Below are positions 9,614 through 21,521 of a stretch of DNA of 43,426 bases, one piece after another; position 1 is the stretch's first letter, and each line of letters starts with the position of its first letter. The stretch comes from an uncultured Marinomonas sp. (GTDB taxonomy: Bacteria; Pseudomonadota; Gammaproteobacteria; Pseudomonadales; Marinomonadaceae). A program made the position numbers and the translations under genes. The DNA is taken from the NCBI GenBank assembly GCA_938009755.1, contig CALLIL010000045.1, positions 1 to 43,426 of the forward strand, written 5' to 3'. A model generated the notes under the pieces. The model was not told the DNA's origin. It ran no database searches and was given only the letters and a program-made list of their open reading frames with translations.

Positions 9614-10872
9614 AAGTCACTCTTTAATTTATTCAGCGCCAAATATTCTGAAACAGTCACAAAAGATCCAAACACAACCAAGGCTCTATTTTCTTCTTTT
9701 GCCTTTTGTAAGGCCGCTCGAAAAGCACTTCCTACAGAAGAATACGAAAAAACATTAGAAGACAGTGATGGCGCATACTCGATGATCGCCTTTGTTAACT
9801 CTTCACTTTTTGCGCCTCTTGGGCCGCCAAGATCAGAGCAAAACCAAGCAGAAAAACTGTCTGTTAAATGCCTTATGACGCTATCAATGTCTTTATCTTT
9901 AAGCATGCCGCATACCGCTATTGGCGGTGATGCAAAATGAGTTAGCCGTTCGGCCAGTTCTACTGCTGCTTCAGGGTTATGGGCAACGTCAATGTATACC
10001 TCTGGCGCCGTAGCCACTTTTTGAAAACGCCCTGTTAGCTCTACTGTTTGGAACAAATCTACCAGACTCTCTTGAGCTGGTTTCATGCCCATAAAAGTCA
10101 ATACCGCAATAACCGTCGCGGCATTTTGCAGAGGTAACGAAGGAACAGGTAATCCTTCATAATGGACACCAGCGCCAGACCATGACCAGACACCGCCTTG
10201 AACAGAAAAATGAAAATCTTCCCCTTTCTGTTGTAAGTCTGCCTGGATCTCTAATGCAGTATTAGCTATTGTCTTAGGCGGATTAACAACACCACTTACT
10301 AATAATTTACCTTTTCGTGCAATACCTGCTTTTTCTTGAGCAATAATGTCTAGGTTGTCTCCCAACCAATCCGTATGGTCCAAAGCAATGGAAGTGATAA
10401 CAGCGACATCAGTATCAATCATATTAACGGAATCTAAGCGCCCACCTAGACCCACTTCCAACACCCAGTAATCCAATGCGAGTTGATCAAAGATCCATAA
10501 CGCAGCGAGCGTACTGAACTCAAAATACGTTAAAGCAATATCACCGCGAGCCGTTTCAATAGCATCAAACGCACGACAAATCATATCGTCGTCGCAAGGT
10601 GTATTATTGATCGCTATTCGCTCGTTAAAAGCCAAAAAGTGAGGAGAAGTATATGTACCAACAGAAAGGTGTTGAGAGTGAAGATATTGAGTCAGCATGG
10701 CGCAAGTAGAACCTTTACCATTCGTGCCTGCAACCGTAATCACTTTATGTTTAGGGCGAGACAAATGAAGTCGCTCTAAGACTTGATTCCCTCTATCTAA
10801 ACCTAATTCTATTTCGGAGGGATGTTGGCTCTCAATATATGAGAGCCAACTTTCTAATGACGTGTGCGTCAT
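9610..10872 (-). CDS. folC: Folylpolyglutamate synthase / dihydrofolate synthase
   Basis: This is a 420-residue Mur-ligase-fold enzyme that adds glutamate to dihydropteroate and to folates. The ATP-binding loop VAGTNGKGSTCAML is near residue 46-59. The family motif YTSPHFLAFNERI follows, then the DHTDWLG motif in the central domain with ligand residues for Mg and ATP. It lies between accD and the SPOR gene, four bases after accD, in the usual accD-folC-dedD-cvpA-purF order. Length and motifs are intact. Confidence 0.95.
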   Translation of the reverse strand: MTHTSLESWLSYIESQHPSEIELGLDRGNQVLERLHLSRPKHKVITVAGTNGKGSTCAMLTQYLHSQHLSVGTYTSPHFLAFNERIAINNTPCDDDMICRAFDAIETARGDIALTYFEFSTLAALWIFDQLALDYWVLEVGLGGRLDSVNMIDTDVAVITSIALDHTDWLGDNLDIIAQEKAGIARKGKLLVSGVVNPPKTIANTALEIQADLQQKGEDFHFSVQGGVWSWSGAGVHYEGLPVPSLPLQNAATVIAVLTFMGMKPAQESLVDLFQTVELTGRFQKVATAPEVYIDVAHNPEAAVELAERLTHFASPPIAVCGMLKDKDIDSVIRHLTDSFSAWFCSDLGGPRGAKSEELTKAIIEYAPSLSSNVFSYSSVGSAFRAALQKAKEENRALVVFGSFVTVSEYLALNKLKSDL

Positions 10873-10876
10873 TTAT

Positions 10877-11743
10877 TTACACTGCCTTTTTGGTAAGCAA
10901 AGACAAAATATTGAACAAGCGATCACGCATTTCTTCACGCTTAATAATCATGTCCAGCGCGCCTTTTTCAAGCAAAAATTCACTACGCTGGAAGCCTTCT
11001 GGTAATTTCTCACGTACAGTTTGCTCGATAACACGAGGACCTGCGAAACCAATCAAGGCATTTGGCTCTGCAACATTCAAATCACCCAACATAGCCAAAG
11101 AAGCAGACACACCACCAAATACTGGATCAGTCATAACGGAGATATAAGGAATACCTTCTTGTTTCATGCGCTCTAAGCCTGCACTGGTTTTCGCCATTTG
11201 CATCAAAGAAATCAAGGCTTCTTGCATGCGGGCACCGCCACTCGCAGAGAAACAAATAAGAGGAATACGTTTTTCTAGACAAACATTTACCGCTTGAATG
11301 AAACGCTCACCTACGATGGCGCCCATAGAGCCACCAAGGAAATTGAACTCGAACGCAACCGCCACAACAGGCATGCCATTTAAAGCACCTTGCATAGCAA
11401 TAAGAGCGTCTTTCTCACCGGTTTTCTTTTGAGCATCGATAAGGCGGTCTTTGTAACGCTTTGAATCTTTAAATTTTAATTTGTCTTCTGGCTCGAGATC
11501 GGCAGCAATCTCGTAACGACCTTCTTTATCTAAGAAAATATCCAAACGACGACGAGCATTTACTCGTAAATGATGTTCACACTTAGGACAAACGTCTAAG
11601 TTTTTTTCTAATTCTGGGCGATATAAAACACTTTCACATTTAGGACATTTTTTCCAAAGCCCTTCAGGAACAGAGCCAGATGTTCCACGCTTAGATTCAC
11701 TGCGTACAATTGACGGTACAAATTTATCTAACCAACTACTCAT
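10877..11743 (-). CDS. accD: Acetyl-CoA carboxylase, carboxyltransferase beta subunit
   Basis: This subunit transfers the carboxyl group from carboxybiotin to acetyl-CoA in the first step of fatty-acid synthesis, in complex with AccA. The 288-residue protein begins [16 protein letters not shown]. It carries an N-terminal four-Cys zinc ribbon (CPKCESVLY ... LDVCPKC, residues ~33-57) and a crotonase-like core with [20 protein letters not shown]. The ATG at 11743 was chosen over an in-frame GTG four codons upstream because GGAG sits six bases before it. It follows trpA by about 30 bases in the operon. Confidence 0.95.
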   Translation of the reverse strand: MSSWLDKFVPSIVRSESKRGTSGSVPEGLWKKCPKCESVLYRPELEKNLDVCPKCEHHLRVNARRRLDIFLDKEGRYEIAADLEPEDKLKFKDSKRYKDRLIDAQKKTGEKDALIAMQGALNGMPVVAVAFEFNFLGGSMGAIVGERFIQAVNVCLEKRIPLICFSASGGARMQEALISLMQMAKTSAGLERMKQEGIPYISVMTDPVFGGVSASLAMLGDLNVAEPNALIGFAGPRVIEQTVREKLPEGFQRSEFLLEKGALDMIIKREEMRDRLFNILSLLTKKAV

Positions 11744-11774
11744 TTCGTTCTCCACATTACTTGTTTGCTGCCGC

Positions 11775-12581
11775 TTACGCGTCCATTTTACTACGCATTG
11801 GCGCTAAAATAGCACCTAAAGCGTCAGCTATAATTTCTTTTTTCTGATCTTTATTTTCTGCAATAGCGTTTACTAAAACACTGCCCACAATCACGCCATC
11901 AGCGCATTGACTTACCGCGGCCGCTGTTTTTGCATCGCGAATACCAAAACCAACACCAATCGGTAAATCTGTGATTGTGCGAAGTGAATCGACATGTTTT
12001 TTGACACTGTCCACATCCAACTCTGCCGAGCCTGTTACGCCTTTTACTGAGACGTAATAAACATAACCTGACGCTAAATCACATATTTTCTTCGCCCGAG
12101 CCGGTGTTGTGGTCGGAGACAATAAATAAATAAGATCAATTTCATTTTGTCGAAAGTATTCTACTACATCTGTGGCCTCTTCAGGAGCCAGATCAACCAA
12201 TAAAATACCGTCCACGCCCGCCGCTTTAGCGGCATCCGAAAAGGCTTGATAACCAAAAAATTCAATCGGGTTTAAATAGCCCATTAAAACGACAGGGGTT
12301 TCTTTGTCTTGACGTCGAAATTCAGCAATAATTTCCAGCACTTTTTTCACGCTAGTGCCTGCTGCCAAACTTCTTTCACAAGCCAATTGAATCACTGGGC
12401 CATCAGCCATTGGATCCGAAAACGGCATACCAATTTCAATCACATCTGCACCAGCAGCAACCAGCGCATTCATCATAGTAACAGTATGCTCAGGTGAAGG
12501 ATCACCCGCCGTAATATATGGAATGAGCGCCTTTTTACCAGATTTTTCTAGATTTTGAAAACATTGTTTTATGCGACTCAT
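11775..12581 (-). CDS. trpA: Tryptophan synthase alpha subunit
   Basis: This subunit cleaves indole-3-glycerol phosphate to indole, which passes to TrpB through a tunnel. The 268-residue TIM barrel carries the catalytic Glu in [20 protein letters not shown] (Glu49 equivalent), and the second catalytic Asp in [13 protein letters not shown]. The phosphate-binding end is [13 protein letters not shown]. The start ATG overlaps the trpB stop by four bases, so the two subunits are coupled in translation. The length equals the family norm. Confidence 0.96.
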   Translation of the reverse strand: MSRIKQCFQNLEKSGKKALIPYITAGDPSPEHTVTMMNALVAAGADVIEIGMPFSDPMADGPVIQLACERSLAAGTSVKKVLEIIAEFRRQDKETPVVLMGYLNPIEFFGYQAFSDAAKAAGVDGILLVDLAPEEATDVVEYFRQNEIDLIYLLSPTTTPARAKKICDLASGYVYYVSVKGVTGSAELDVDSVKKHVDSLRTITDLPIGVGFGIRDAKTAAAVSQCADGVIVGSVLVNAIAENKDQKKEIIADALGAILAPMRSKMDA

Positions 12582-13789
12582 ACTTCTATCCCATCTAATT
12601 CTGCAACCGTCAGAATATCTTTATCACCTCGACCAGAAAGATTAACGACAACAATTTGATCTTTCTCCATCGTCGCAGCCAACTTCATACCATAAGCCAC
12701 CGCATGACTAGACTCCAACGCGGGCATAATACCTTCTAAACGCGTCAAATCACGAAAGCCATTCATTGCTTCATCGTCATTAATCGCCACATAATTTGCA
12801 CGACCAATATCTTTCAACCAAGCGTGCTCTGGGCCAACGCCAGGATAATCCAAACCTGCAGATATAGAATGAGTGCCAATGATTTGTCCATCATCGTCAG
12901 CCATAACATAAGTTCGGTTACCGTGTAATACACCTGGGCGACCAGCCGTTAGAGGCGCTGCGTGACGTCCAGTTTCAATGCCATCACCACCGGCTTCCAC
13001 GCCATACATAGCAACGCTCTCATCCGCAATAAACGGATGAAACATACCAATTGCATTAGAACCGCCGCCCACGCAAGCCACAACAGCATCAGGCAATCGC
13101 CCTTCTTGCTCCATGCATTGCACCTTAGTTTCACGCCCAATTACCGCTTGGAAATCACGCACTAACTTAGGATATGGGTGCGGACCAGCAGCCGTGCCAA
13201 TAATGTAAAAAGTATCGTCTACATTACCTACCCAATAACGCATAGCTTCATTCAATGCATCTTTTAATGTTTTGGTACCAGATTCAACAGACACAACCTC
13301 TGCACCGAGTAGCTTCATTCGGTATACATTAAGAGATTGACGACGAATATCTTCCGCCCCCATAAAAACCTTACACTTCAACCCTAAACGAGCAGCGACT
13401 GTTGCAGAAGCAACGCCATGCTGACCTGCGCCAGTTTCGGCAATAATATTTGGCTTGCCCATATGTTTAGCCAATAAAGCTTGGCCAATTGTATTGTTGA
13501 TTTTATGGGCACCAGTATGGTTCAAATCTTCACGCTTTAGGTAAATTTTCGCACCGCCGGCTTTTTCAGTTAAGCGCTCCGCAAAATACAGTGGCGATGG
13601 GCGACCAACATAATGTGCTAAATCTTTATCAAACGCGGCCTGAAAATCGCTGTCTTTAGACAATGCCTCGTACATTTTTGTAAGATCATCTAAAGCAGAC
13701 ATTAGGGTTTCAGAGACGAATACACCGCCATAAGAGCCAAAACGACCATGTGAGTCGGGTAAATTTAAATCGATGTCTTTACTGTCCAC
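12578..13789 (-). CDS. trpB: Tryptophan synthase beta subunit
   Basis: This PLP enzyme condenses indole with serine to make tryptophan. The PLP lysine is in [14 protein letters not shown] and the phosphate loop is [12 protein letters not shown]. The start is debatable. An ATG at 13828 would give 416 residues and a 50-base overlap with trpF. The GTG at 13789 has GGAG six bases upstream, overlaps trpF by only 11 bases, and gives 403 residues beginning [20 protein letters not shown], close to known TrpB lengths, so it is preferred here. The gene lies between trpF and trpA. Confidence 0.94.
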   Translation of the reverse strand: MDSKDIDLNLPDSHGRFGSYGGVFVSETLMSALDDLTKMYEALSKDSDFQAAFDKDLAHYVGRPSPLYFAERLTEKAGGAKIYLKREDLNHTGAHKINNTIGQALLAKHMGKPNIIAETGAGQHGVASATVAARLGLKCKVFMGAEDIRRQSLNVYRMKLLGAEVVSVESGTKTLKDALNEAMRYWVGNVDDTFYIIGTAAGPHPYPKLVRDFQAVIGRETKVQCMEQEGRLPDAVVACVGGGSNAIGMFHPFIADESVAMYGVEAGGDGIETGRHAAPLTAGRPGVLHGNRTYVMADDDGQIIGTHSISAGLDYPGVGPEHAWLKDIGRANYVAINDDEAMNGFRDLTRLEGIMPALESSHAVAYGMKLAATMEKDQIVVVNLSGRGDKDILTVAELDGIEV

Positions 13790-14399
13790 TTTTTGCTCCA
13801 CTAATAAATTCTTGAACTTTGGATTCATGTTTAATGCCTTTGGACAATTCTACGCCACCACTTACATCAACAGCATAAGGTGAAACGCGTTCTATTGCTT
13901 CTTTAACATTGTCTGCGGTGAGTCCACCAGCCAAGACAACAGGCTTAGATAATCCTGGCGGAATCAATGACCAATCAAATACTTCCCCCGTACCGCCTGG
14001 CACGCCTGCTTTATATGCATCAAGCAATATTGCACTGGCTGTCGGAAACTGATCGACTAATACCGCCACATCTTCTTCTTTCTTTACTCTCAGTGCTTTC
14101 ATGTAATCACGTTCATAGCGCACGCATTCAGATTCCGTTTCATCACCATGAAATTGAATTATCCAACGAGAGTTTTCACTAATAATAGACTGAATCACCT
14201 CGAAATCTTCATTCACGAATAAGGCAACTGGCGTCACAAACGGAGGCAGTTGAGCCACGATTTCATTGGCAATTTCAGGAGAAACATACCTTGGGCTTTT
14301 TTTATAAAAAACAAAACCCAGAGCGTCTGCACCATGACGACAGGCCATCAAAGCATCACTAATATTAGTAATGCCGCAAATTTTAACTCGACAAGTCAT
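13779..14399 (-). CDS. trpF: Phosphoribosylanthranilate isomerase
   Basis: This enzyme carries out the Amadori rearrangement in tryptophan synthesis. The 206-residue TIM barrel begins [12 protein letters not shown], containing the catalytic Cys (KICGIT). The catalytic Asp is in [10 protein letters not shown] near the C-terminus, preceded by the phosphate-binding [10 protein letters not shown]. It is a stand-alone TrpF, not fused to TrpC as in enteric bacteria. It overlaps truA by 17 bases on its upstream side and trpB downstream. Confidence 0.95.
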   Translation of the reverse strand: MTCRVKICGITNISDALMACRHGADALGFVFYKKSPRYVSPEIANEIVAQLPPFVTPVALFVNEDFEVIQSIISENSRWIIQFHGDETESECVRYERDYMKALRVKKEEDVAVLVDQFPTASAILLDAYKAGVPGGTGEVFDWSLIPPGLSKPVVLAGGLTADNVKEAIERVSPYAVDVSGGVELSKGIKHESKVQEFISGAKSGQ

Positions 14400-15207
14400 C
14401 TAAATGCTCTTCTACATAAGGTAAAAAATGAGGGCCAAGCTTGGTCACTGGCACATTAAATTCTTTGGGGTATTGCGCATCCACAAAATACAAACCGTCT
14501 GGCGGTGCAGTTATACCACCTTTACAACGATCTTTCGCCTCCAAAACCTCTTTTGACCAAGCAATTGGCTTCTCTCCTGCGCCAATGGTCATTAACACAC
14601 CCGCAAAGTTACGAATCATATGATGCAAAAAAGCATTCGCCCTTATATCAAGAACAATGTAATGCCCTAGTTGCTGCACATTAAAATTTAGAATGGTTCT
14701 AGTCGGTGTATTCGCCTGACAGCCAACCGCTCGAAAAGATGTAAAATCATGCGTGCCAAGAAAAACTTTGGCCGCCTCTTTCATAGATTCAACATTTAAA
14801 GGTTTGTATGTCCATGTCACTCCCTGTGCCAATATGGCTGGGCGTAACGCAGAGGAGTAGATAACATATCTGTAACGTCGACTAACCGCGCTAAAGCGCG
14901 CATGGAAATCTTCAGAGACACTGCGAGCAGCAACAACAGATATATCAGAAGGAAGGTAAGTATTAACGCCTAATGTCCATGCTCTCTCACTACGCTCAAC
15001 GTCGGTTTCAAAATGAACCACTTGCGCACTAGCATGAACACCAGAATCTGTACGGCCAGCACAAATCACCTTAACAGGGTGATTTGTGATCACAGCCAAT
15101 GCTTTTTCTAAATTTTCTTGAACACTTGGAACACCAAACTTTTGTGCTTGCCAGCCCTTATATGCAGAGCCGTTATATTCAACAACCAGTACTACTTTAT
15201 TATTCAC
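14383..15207 (-). CDS. truA: tRNA pseudouridine(38-40) synthase
   Basis: The enzyme isomerises uridines 38-40 in the anticodon stem-loop of many tRNAs. The 274-residue protein has the catalytic Asp in VICAGRTDSGVHASAQVVHF and the family motif RANAFLHHMIRNF. The start is a GTG that overlaps the last codons of fimV (GGT GAA TAA), implying coupled translation. The C-terminus overlaps the trpF start. The fimV-truA-trpF order is conserved in pseudomonads and relatives. Confidence 0.94.
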   Translation of the reverse strand: MNNKVVLVVEYNGSAYKGWQAQKFGVPSVQENLEKALAVITNHPVKVICAGRTDSGVHASAQVVHFETDVERSERAWTLGVNTYLPSDISVVAARSVSEDFHARFSAVSRRYRYVIYSSALRPAILAQGVTWTYKPLNVESMKEAAKVFLGTHDFTSFRAVGCQANTPTRTILNFNVQQLGHYIVLDIRANAFLHHMIRNFAGVLMTIGAGEKPIAWSKEVLEAKDRCKGGITAPPDGLYFVDAQYPKEFNVPVTKLGPHFLPYVEEHLDDLSS

Positions 15208-17578
15208 CTGGGAACATTCGCTCCATCATTTTCTGAGCTTCGGAAATTTGTTCCTCATTCCCTGCTTCCAGAACATCTTCTAAAATGATACGAGCCCCTT
15301 CTTCATCCCCCATGTCCATGTACGCTCTGGCAAGATCCAATTTAGTGGCCATTTCGTCACCGCTGGCATCAAAGAAGTCAAATTCCTCTTCTTCATCACT
15401 TTCTTCTTCATCTCCCGCCGCTTCAGCCTCACCAAAAGAAGGAATATCCAACTCTTCTTCATTGTCTTGCGCTTCCGCTAACGTTTCTTCTATAGTGCTT
15501 TCCAATGCGTCATTTGGCACATTATTGAAGATAGCAGATTCATCAACATCTTCTTGTTCTGTGTCTTCTAACAGATTTGCAACAAACGATTCTTCGTCAC
15601 TGTCAATTTGATCATCTATTGTTTCTGCCTCTTCAGGAATATCCATTTCAGACGCTTCAGGCTCAACCTCTTCTTCTAAGGCTTCTTCCAATTGAGCTTC
15701 TGGTTCTACTTCCTCTACCACATCAACTTCAGCAATATCTTCTTCGACGTTTTCTGGTGCCACTGTAGGTACATCGGCTTCATCAAATTCTTCGTCTTCA
15801 ATCTCTACAACAGGGTCAGGCATATCATCCGTTTGATCGAATGAAGCAAAGACTTCATCATCTGTCTCTACTTGACCATCATCCTCATAAGCACTTTCTA
15901 ATTCAGCCTCAGGGTCTTCGGAGAAATCTGTTTCTTCTTCGGCAATAGGCTCATCAAACGCTGCAATATCTTCATCAAAAGAATCAAAATCGTCATCAAT
16001 GTCGTCTTCAGACTCAGAGTCAAAATCAAAAGCGAAAGGATCCTCCTCCTTAAACTCTGGCTTTGGTTCAGATACAGCGGACTCTGAACGAAGCGATAAG
16101 AAGTCATCGTCATCATCGATCTCTTCATCAGCGGAGGCAGCCACAGGAACAGCTGACATTGTAGGCGAAAGATCAAATTCATCCTTTTTTGAGGACAGTT
16201 CCTCTCCTTTTTTTCCAGAACGGCGCATAACCAAGCCAATTAAGAAACCAAGAAGAAGTAAAACAACAGCTCCCATTGAAACAACAATAGGATTACCAAA
16301 AATTTGGTTCATGAGAGAGTTCTCTTCTGCTAACTCTTTCTCACGTCTAATTTGATCTGCTTCTAGTAATTGATCTACTGTATTCTTTTGCTCTTGAAGG
16401 GCTTGTTGAGCGTTGGCAAACTGCTGCATTAACTCAGCCATTTGCTTATCTTTTAGACCGATAAGCGTCTCAAGTGTTTCAAGCTGCTCATTTAACTCAC
16501 CCAATTGCTCAGACATTTCCGTTTTTTCACGACGTTCCTTGTCTAGCATTTCTTGAGACGCAGACAATTCTGCTTGTAGTGCCTGCAGAGCGGCAGAATT
16601 ATTATCGCCAGTATTAGAGCTCGCGCTTCCTTCAGGTAATAAGCTCTGACCAGAAGACAACGTTAATTTATCAGAGGCAGACTCTGTTTCATTTGAGGCG
16701 GCTTTAGACTCGGCTTGAGTATTCAACTGAGCTTGTTCTACAGCGGCATTACTCTGATTACCTTTTAAAGCCATCCATGCATCATGCTGGCGCTTAAACT
16801 CTTCTACAGAGGTCGATTGATTAAACAAGGCAACTTGATCTTCAGTCGGCAAACGTAAAATGGCGCCCTCTTTTAACAAGTTGATGTTATCAGAGTAAAA
16901 CGCGTTTTTATTTAATGCTTGAATCGCCATCATTGTTTGATAGATGGTCAATTGATTACCAGTACGGTTACGATCAGCAATAGACCAAAGGGTATTCCCT
17001 CTGGCAACATTAATTTGATTCTCTGATCCAGCGGAGTTAACAGCAGCTGTTGCTTTATCTAGCCCCTCGCCATTCGCATCAAGCGGTACAGCGGAAGACA
17101 CTCGAGCAGGCGCAAGGTCAGCCTCAGGTACAGCATTGGCAACAACAGGGGCAACTTGCACCACTTCTTCTTGAGCTTTTTCAACAAGAGCAGATTGATT
17201 GATAGGAGTTTGATACTCTCGTACAACTTGTCCACTCGGCCAGCGCGCTGCCAAAATAAAGTGAAGTTCATCAACCTCTAACGGTTCATCCGAAGAAACA
17301 GCGACGATCAGATCACCATTTTCTCTAATAACATCAAAGGTTAATTGGGAAAGTACTCGGGTAGGAGGAAATCCAGCTTGGCGAAATTCACTCTCACTTC
17401 CGATACGAACCAGAATATCGTCAGTGGTTAGAACACCAGCATCTGAAAGCTCTATTTTACCACGATAAGGTTCATCCAAATTTGATTGCGAGGTTAACTC
17501 ACCCAGCTCCAATGCATAGCTACTGGACGCAAAAAGCGCACCTGACACTGCGAGACTAATGAGGGTTTTTCTGAGCAT
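15200..17578 (-). CDS. fimV: FimV-type LysM peptidoglycan-binding polar protein
   Basis: This is a 792-residue envelope protein. The start at 17578 gives a clear signal peptide (MLRKTLISLAVSGALFASSS, cleavage after YA near residue 23); a 68-codon upstream in-frame extension has no such logic and is rejected. The N-terminal FimV domain (LELGELTSQSNLDEPYRGKI) is followed by a LysM repeat (VARGNTLWSIADRNR) near residue 185, a coiled coil (~340-420), one transmembrane helix (VVSMGAVVLLLLGFLIGLV, ~445) and a very acidic Asp/Glu-rich cytoplasmic region. The C-terminal FimV motif is KLDLARAYMDMGDEEGARII. FimV organises the cell pole and type IV pili in Pseudomonas. It heads the operon that runs to purF. 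Confidence 0.93.
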   Translation of the reverse strand: MLRKTLISLAVSGALFASSSYALELGELTSQSNLDEPYRGKIELSDAGVLTTDDILVRIGSESEFRQAGFPPTRVLSQLTFDVIRENGDLIVAVSSDEPLEVDELHFILAARWPSGQVVREYQTPINQSALVEKAQEEVVQVAPVVANAVPEADLAPARVSSAVPLDANGEGLDKATAAVNSAGSENQINVARGNTLWSIADRNRTGNQLTIYQTMMAIQALNKNAFYSDNINLLKEGAILRLPTEDQVALFNQSTSVEEFKRQHDAWMALKGNQSNAAVEQAQLNTQAESKAASNETESASDKLTLSSGQSLLPEGSASSNTGDNNSAALQALQAELSASQEMLDKERREKTEMSEQLGELNEQLETLETLIGLKDKQMAELMQQFANAQQALQEQKNTVDQLLEADQIRREKELAEENSLMNQIFGNPIVVSMGAVVLLLLGFLIGLVMRRSGKKGEELSSKKDEFDLSPTMSAVPVAASADEEIDDDDDFLSLRSESAVSEPKPEFKEEDPFAFDFDSESEDDIDDDFDSFDEDIAAFDEPIAEEETDFSEDPEAELESAYEDDGQVETDDEVFASFDQTDDMPDPVVEIEDEEFDEADVPTVAPENVEEDIAEVDVVEEVEPEAQLEEALEEEVEPEASEMDIPEEAETIDDQIDSDEESFVANLLEDTEQEDVDESAIFNNVPNDALESTIEETLAEAQDNEEELDIPSFGEAEAAGDEEESDEEEEFDFFDASGDEMATKLDLARAYMDMGDEEGARIILEDVLEAGNEEQISEAQKMMERMFPGE

Positions 17579-18081
17579 AATTATCCCTTTACATACAAAA
17601 ATTGGATACAAATATCTTACAAGTATCTTACACAGGTGAATATTTATCAATAGCTTTAGAATCAATGGTTTGTACTTAATAATAAGAGAATAGCAGATAG
17701 CATATTCGAACACATAAAATCCGTACAAAAACCTTACGATAAATAAATTAACGGCATAACAAACAAAATCTTTAGGCCCCAAAAATCACACCTAATAAAT
17801 TGTTTGCTTTGAACATTTTTATACAGCTCACATTATTAACGAAAATCATTCTTTGAAAAAAACAACCAGTTACACTTACAACCAACAAATTTAACTCGCC
17901 CCTTACTTCAGAAACGACTGAGCTCTGTCACTACCAATATCTCGTAAAGTAAATTATGCTCGGGGTTGCTTATCTTGCATCTTGAAAGAGTCTTCAGTTT
18001 CTTGATCTAAAGCAAACCGCTTTTCACCTAAAATTTAAGAAAAAACCACGTTAAGCACTTATCAATAACAAGGAAAAAAAC
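17579..18081. other. Intergenic region between fimV and the beta-helix gene
   Basis: This is about 500 AT-rich bases between divergent genes. It should hold both promoters. I see an AAGGA ribosome site eight bases before the plus-strand ATG at 18082. No convincing open reading frame, RNA gene or repeat is visible. Confidence 0.5.
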
Positions 18082-19278
18082 ATGACATTCAAACACTCAC
18101 TAGTGACGCTATCATTACTTTCTGCATTTACATACTCCACCACCATAATGGCCGAGGTTTCTGAAGGCATTGAATCAACAACAGGTTATGCTGCAAATTA
18201 CACTTTGACTGGCGATGAAATGACGTTAGATTTGAACAGCGTATCATGGAATATTGTTAAGGTTACTAACAGCAAAGAACTTTCAAAAGCCCTATCAAAA
18301 GCCGCCCCTGGCGACAAAATCGTAATCGCTCCCGGTACCTACCCTGGCAAATTCAAACTAAAAAAAAGCGGCTCAAAGAACAAACCTATTTGGGTAACAG
18401 GTGAAGACGCTTCAAACATGCCAATTCTTGATGGCGGCGATTACAATAACAAAACGGCATTTGCGATTGACGGTGACGAGAAAGGTATTGCTTATATTTA
18501 CCTACAACATATTAAGGTAACAAATGCGCGAGGTGGAATCACGGTAGACAATGCCGATTACGTAACGATAGATAGTGTAGAGGCTTACAATGTAGGGCAA
18601 GCTGGCATTCACCTTAGAGACGGCAGTGAATATAACATTGTGAAAAACTCATACATTCATGATACAGGCCTTTACAACGCAAAATATGGCGAAGGCATTT
18701 ACATTGGTTCTGATTACACAAAATGGCCTGGTGGTCGCAGCTCTTCTGAATACAACCCAAAAGTGGATTACGCTCAGATCATCAACAACACAATTGGGCC
18801 AAACGTGACTGCTGAACACATTGATATCAAGGAAGGTTCATCTTATGCCTATATCATTGGCAACACTTTTAATGCAGCTGGCATGATTGATATCTTAAAT
18901 GGCGGCTTAAGTTATATAGATTTCAAAGGCAATCATGCAGAAGCCGCCTATATCAAAGGAGACCAAAACAATAACAAATACTTTGAAAACGCCTTCGAAG
19001 TAAACACAAAATCAGAAGGCTGGGGATTCCATAACAGTATTCATGACAACGTGTTGATTTTTAACGATGAATATTACAGTAATGGCACCATATCCATCAC
19101 TATGACCTTAGCACTAGGCTCGAAAGGCAAGCCTAAATCTTCTGAATCAACCAAAAAGAAATCGCTTGATCACTGGGTTGTGAGAAGCAACATCAAAGGC
19201 ACAACACAAGCCTTCAACAACACACGAATCCCCGCCGATACAAGCAAAATGTACAAAGGCGACATCTCTGAGAACTAA
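18082..19278 (+). CDS. Secreted right-handed beta-helix protein, possible polysaccharide lyase
   Basis: This 398-residue protein has a signal peptide (MTFKHSLVTLSLLSAFTYST, cleavage near MAE). The body opens with the pattern seen in parallel beta-helix enzymes: SKELSKALSKAAPGDKIVIA followed by PGTYPGKFKLKKSGSKNKPI. It then repeats short strands such as GGITVDNADYVTIDSVEAYN, AGIHLRDGSEYNIVKNSYIH, and KYGEGIYIGSDY. This opening is shared by PL6 chondroitinase/alginate lyases and by PL9/PL1-like proteins. With the PL7 alginate lyase nearby, a role in degrading marine polysaccharide is plausible, but I could not identify catalytic residues with certainty. It is a single-gene unit ending at a strong terminator. 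Confidence 0.7.
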   Translation: MTFKHSLVTLSLLSAFTYSTTIMAEVSEGIESTTGYAANYTLTGDEMTLDLNSVSWNIVKVTNSKELSKALSKAAPGDKIVIAPGTYPGKFKLKKSGSKNKPIWVTGEDASNMPILDGGDYNNKTAFAIDGDEKGIAYIYLQHIKVTNARGGITVDNADYVTIDSVEAYNVGQAGIHLRDGSEYNIVKNSYIHDTGLYNAKYGEGIYIGSDYTKWPGGRSSSEYNPKVDYAQIINNTIGPNVTAEHIDIKEGSSYAYIIGNTFNAAGMIDILNGGLSYIDFKGNHAEAAYIKGDQNNNKYFENAFEVNTKSEGWGFHNSIHDNVLIFNDEYYSNGTISITMTLALGSKGKPKSSESTKKKSLDHWVVRSNIKGTTQAFNNTRIPADTSKMYKGDISEN

Positions 19279-19312
19279 ACACTCGGAGCATATTAAAAAT
19301 ACAAAAGACATA

Positions 19313-19348
19313 AAAAAGCCGCTAACGAAAAATCGTTAGCGGCTTTTT
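19313..19348. terminator. Bidirectional terminator between the beta-helix gene and groEL
   Basis: A perfect 16-bp stem (AAAAAGCCGCTAACGA and its complement) with a four-base loop is flanked by A and T runs. It serves both the plus-strand beta-helix gene and the minus-strand groESL operon. Confidence 0.92.
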
Positions 19349-19377
19349 ATTTAGAGCTTAATGCGTGGGGGCGATGA

Positions 19378-21027
<1,650 letters not shown>

Positions 21028-21099
21028 CTACCTTTAACTGTTTTAAATGTTACAAATTGAATATGAACTGTAAAAATGAATGATAAATATGAACAACGA

Positions 21100-21390
21100 T
21101 TAGGCTTCTACAACACCGTAGATTTCGTCTTCTTTCATAATTAACAGCTCTTCACCATTAAGTTTCACTGTTTGACCTGAGTACTGACCAAACAATACAG
21201 TATCACCAACACTAACAGCCAACGCTTGTACGTCACCATTAGATTGAATACGACCAGTGCCCACAGCCAAAACTTCACCTTGAGTCGGTTTTTCTGCAGC
21301 AGATCCAGACAGGATGATACCGGATGCTGTTGTTGTCTCTTCTTCTTTACGGCGAACAACAACACGATCGTGCAAAGGACGAATATTCAT
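21100..21390 (-). CDS. groES: Co-chaperonin GroES (Hsp10)
   Basis: This is a 96-residue co-chaperonin that caps the GroEL ring. It begins [20 protein letters not shown], contains the mobile loop ([15 protein letters not shown], residues ~20-35) and ends [11 protein letters not shown]. It is the first gene of the groES-groEL operon and is preceded by a sigma-32-like promoter about 90-120 bases upstream. Confidence 0.98.
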   Translation of the reverse strand: MNIRPLHDRVVVRRKEEETTTASGIILSGSAAEKPTQGEVLAVGTGRIQSNGDVQALAVSVGDTVLFGQYSGQTVKLNGEELLIMKEDEIYGVVEA

Positions 21391-21479
21391 TAATCATTTT
21401 CTCCAATTAAAACAATACCAGGACGCCCCTGGCAGGACTTATTCTCGACACAAAGGGTGAGAATCTCTAACGAGGTTTT

Positions 21480-21508
21480 ATATACGGTTACTACACCTGT
21501 ATTTCAAC
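21480..21508 (-). promoter_or_regulatory. Putative sigma-32 (heat-shock) promoter of groESL
   Basis: Read on the minus strand, GTTGAAA is followed after 14 bases by CCGTATAT. The sigma-32 consensus is CTTGAAA, 13-15 bases, CCCCATNT. The -35 element matches 6 of 7 and the -10 is partial. The position upstream of groES is right. No CIRCE inverted repeat was seen. Confidence 0.65.
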
Positions 21509-21521
21509 CCTGCTAAAAAAA

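Noticed and set aside
15285-16355. Long serine-rich reading frames on the plus strand opposite fimV
   Set aside because: They mirror the Asp/Glu-rich codons of fimV and have no ribosome site or family resemblance.
17579-17782. 68-codon in-frame extension at the start of fimV
   Set aside because: It would hide the clear signal peptide that begins at 17578, and its composition is that of non-coding AT-rich sequence.
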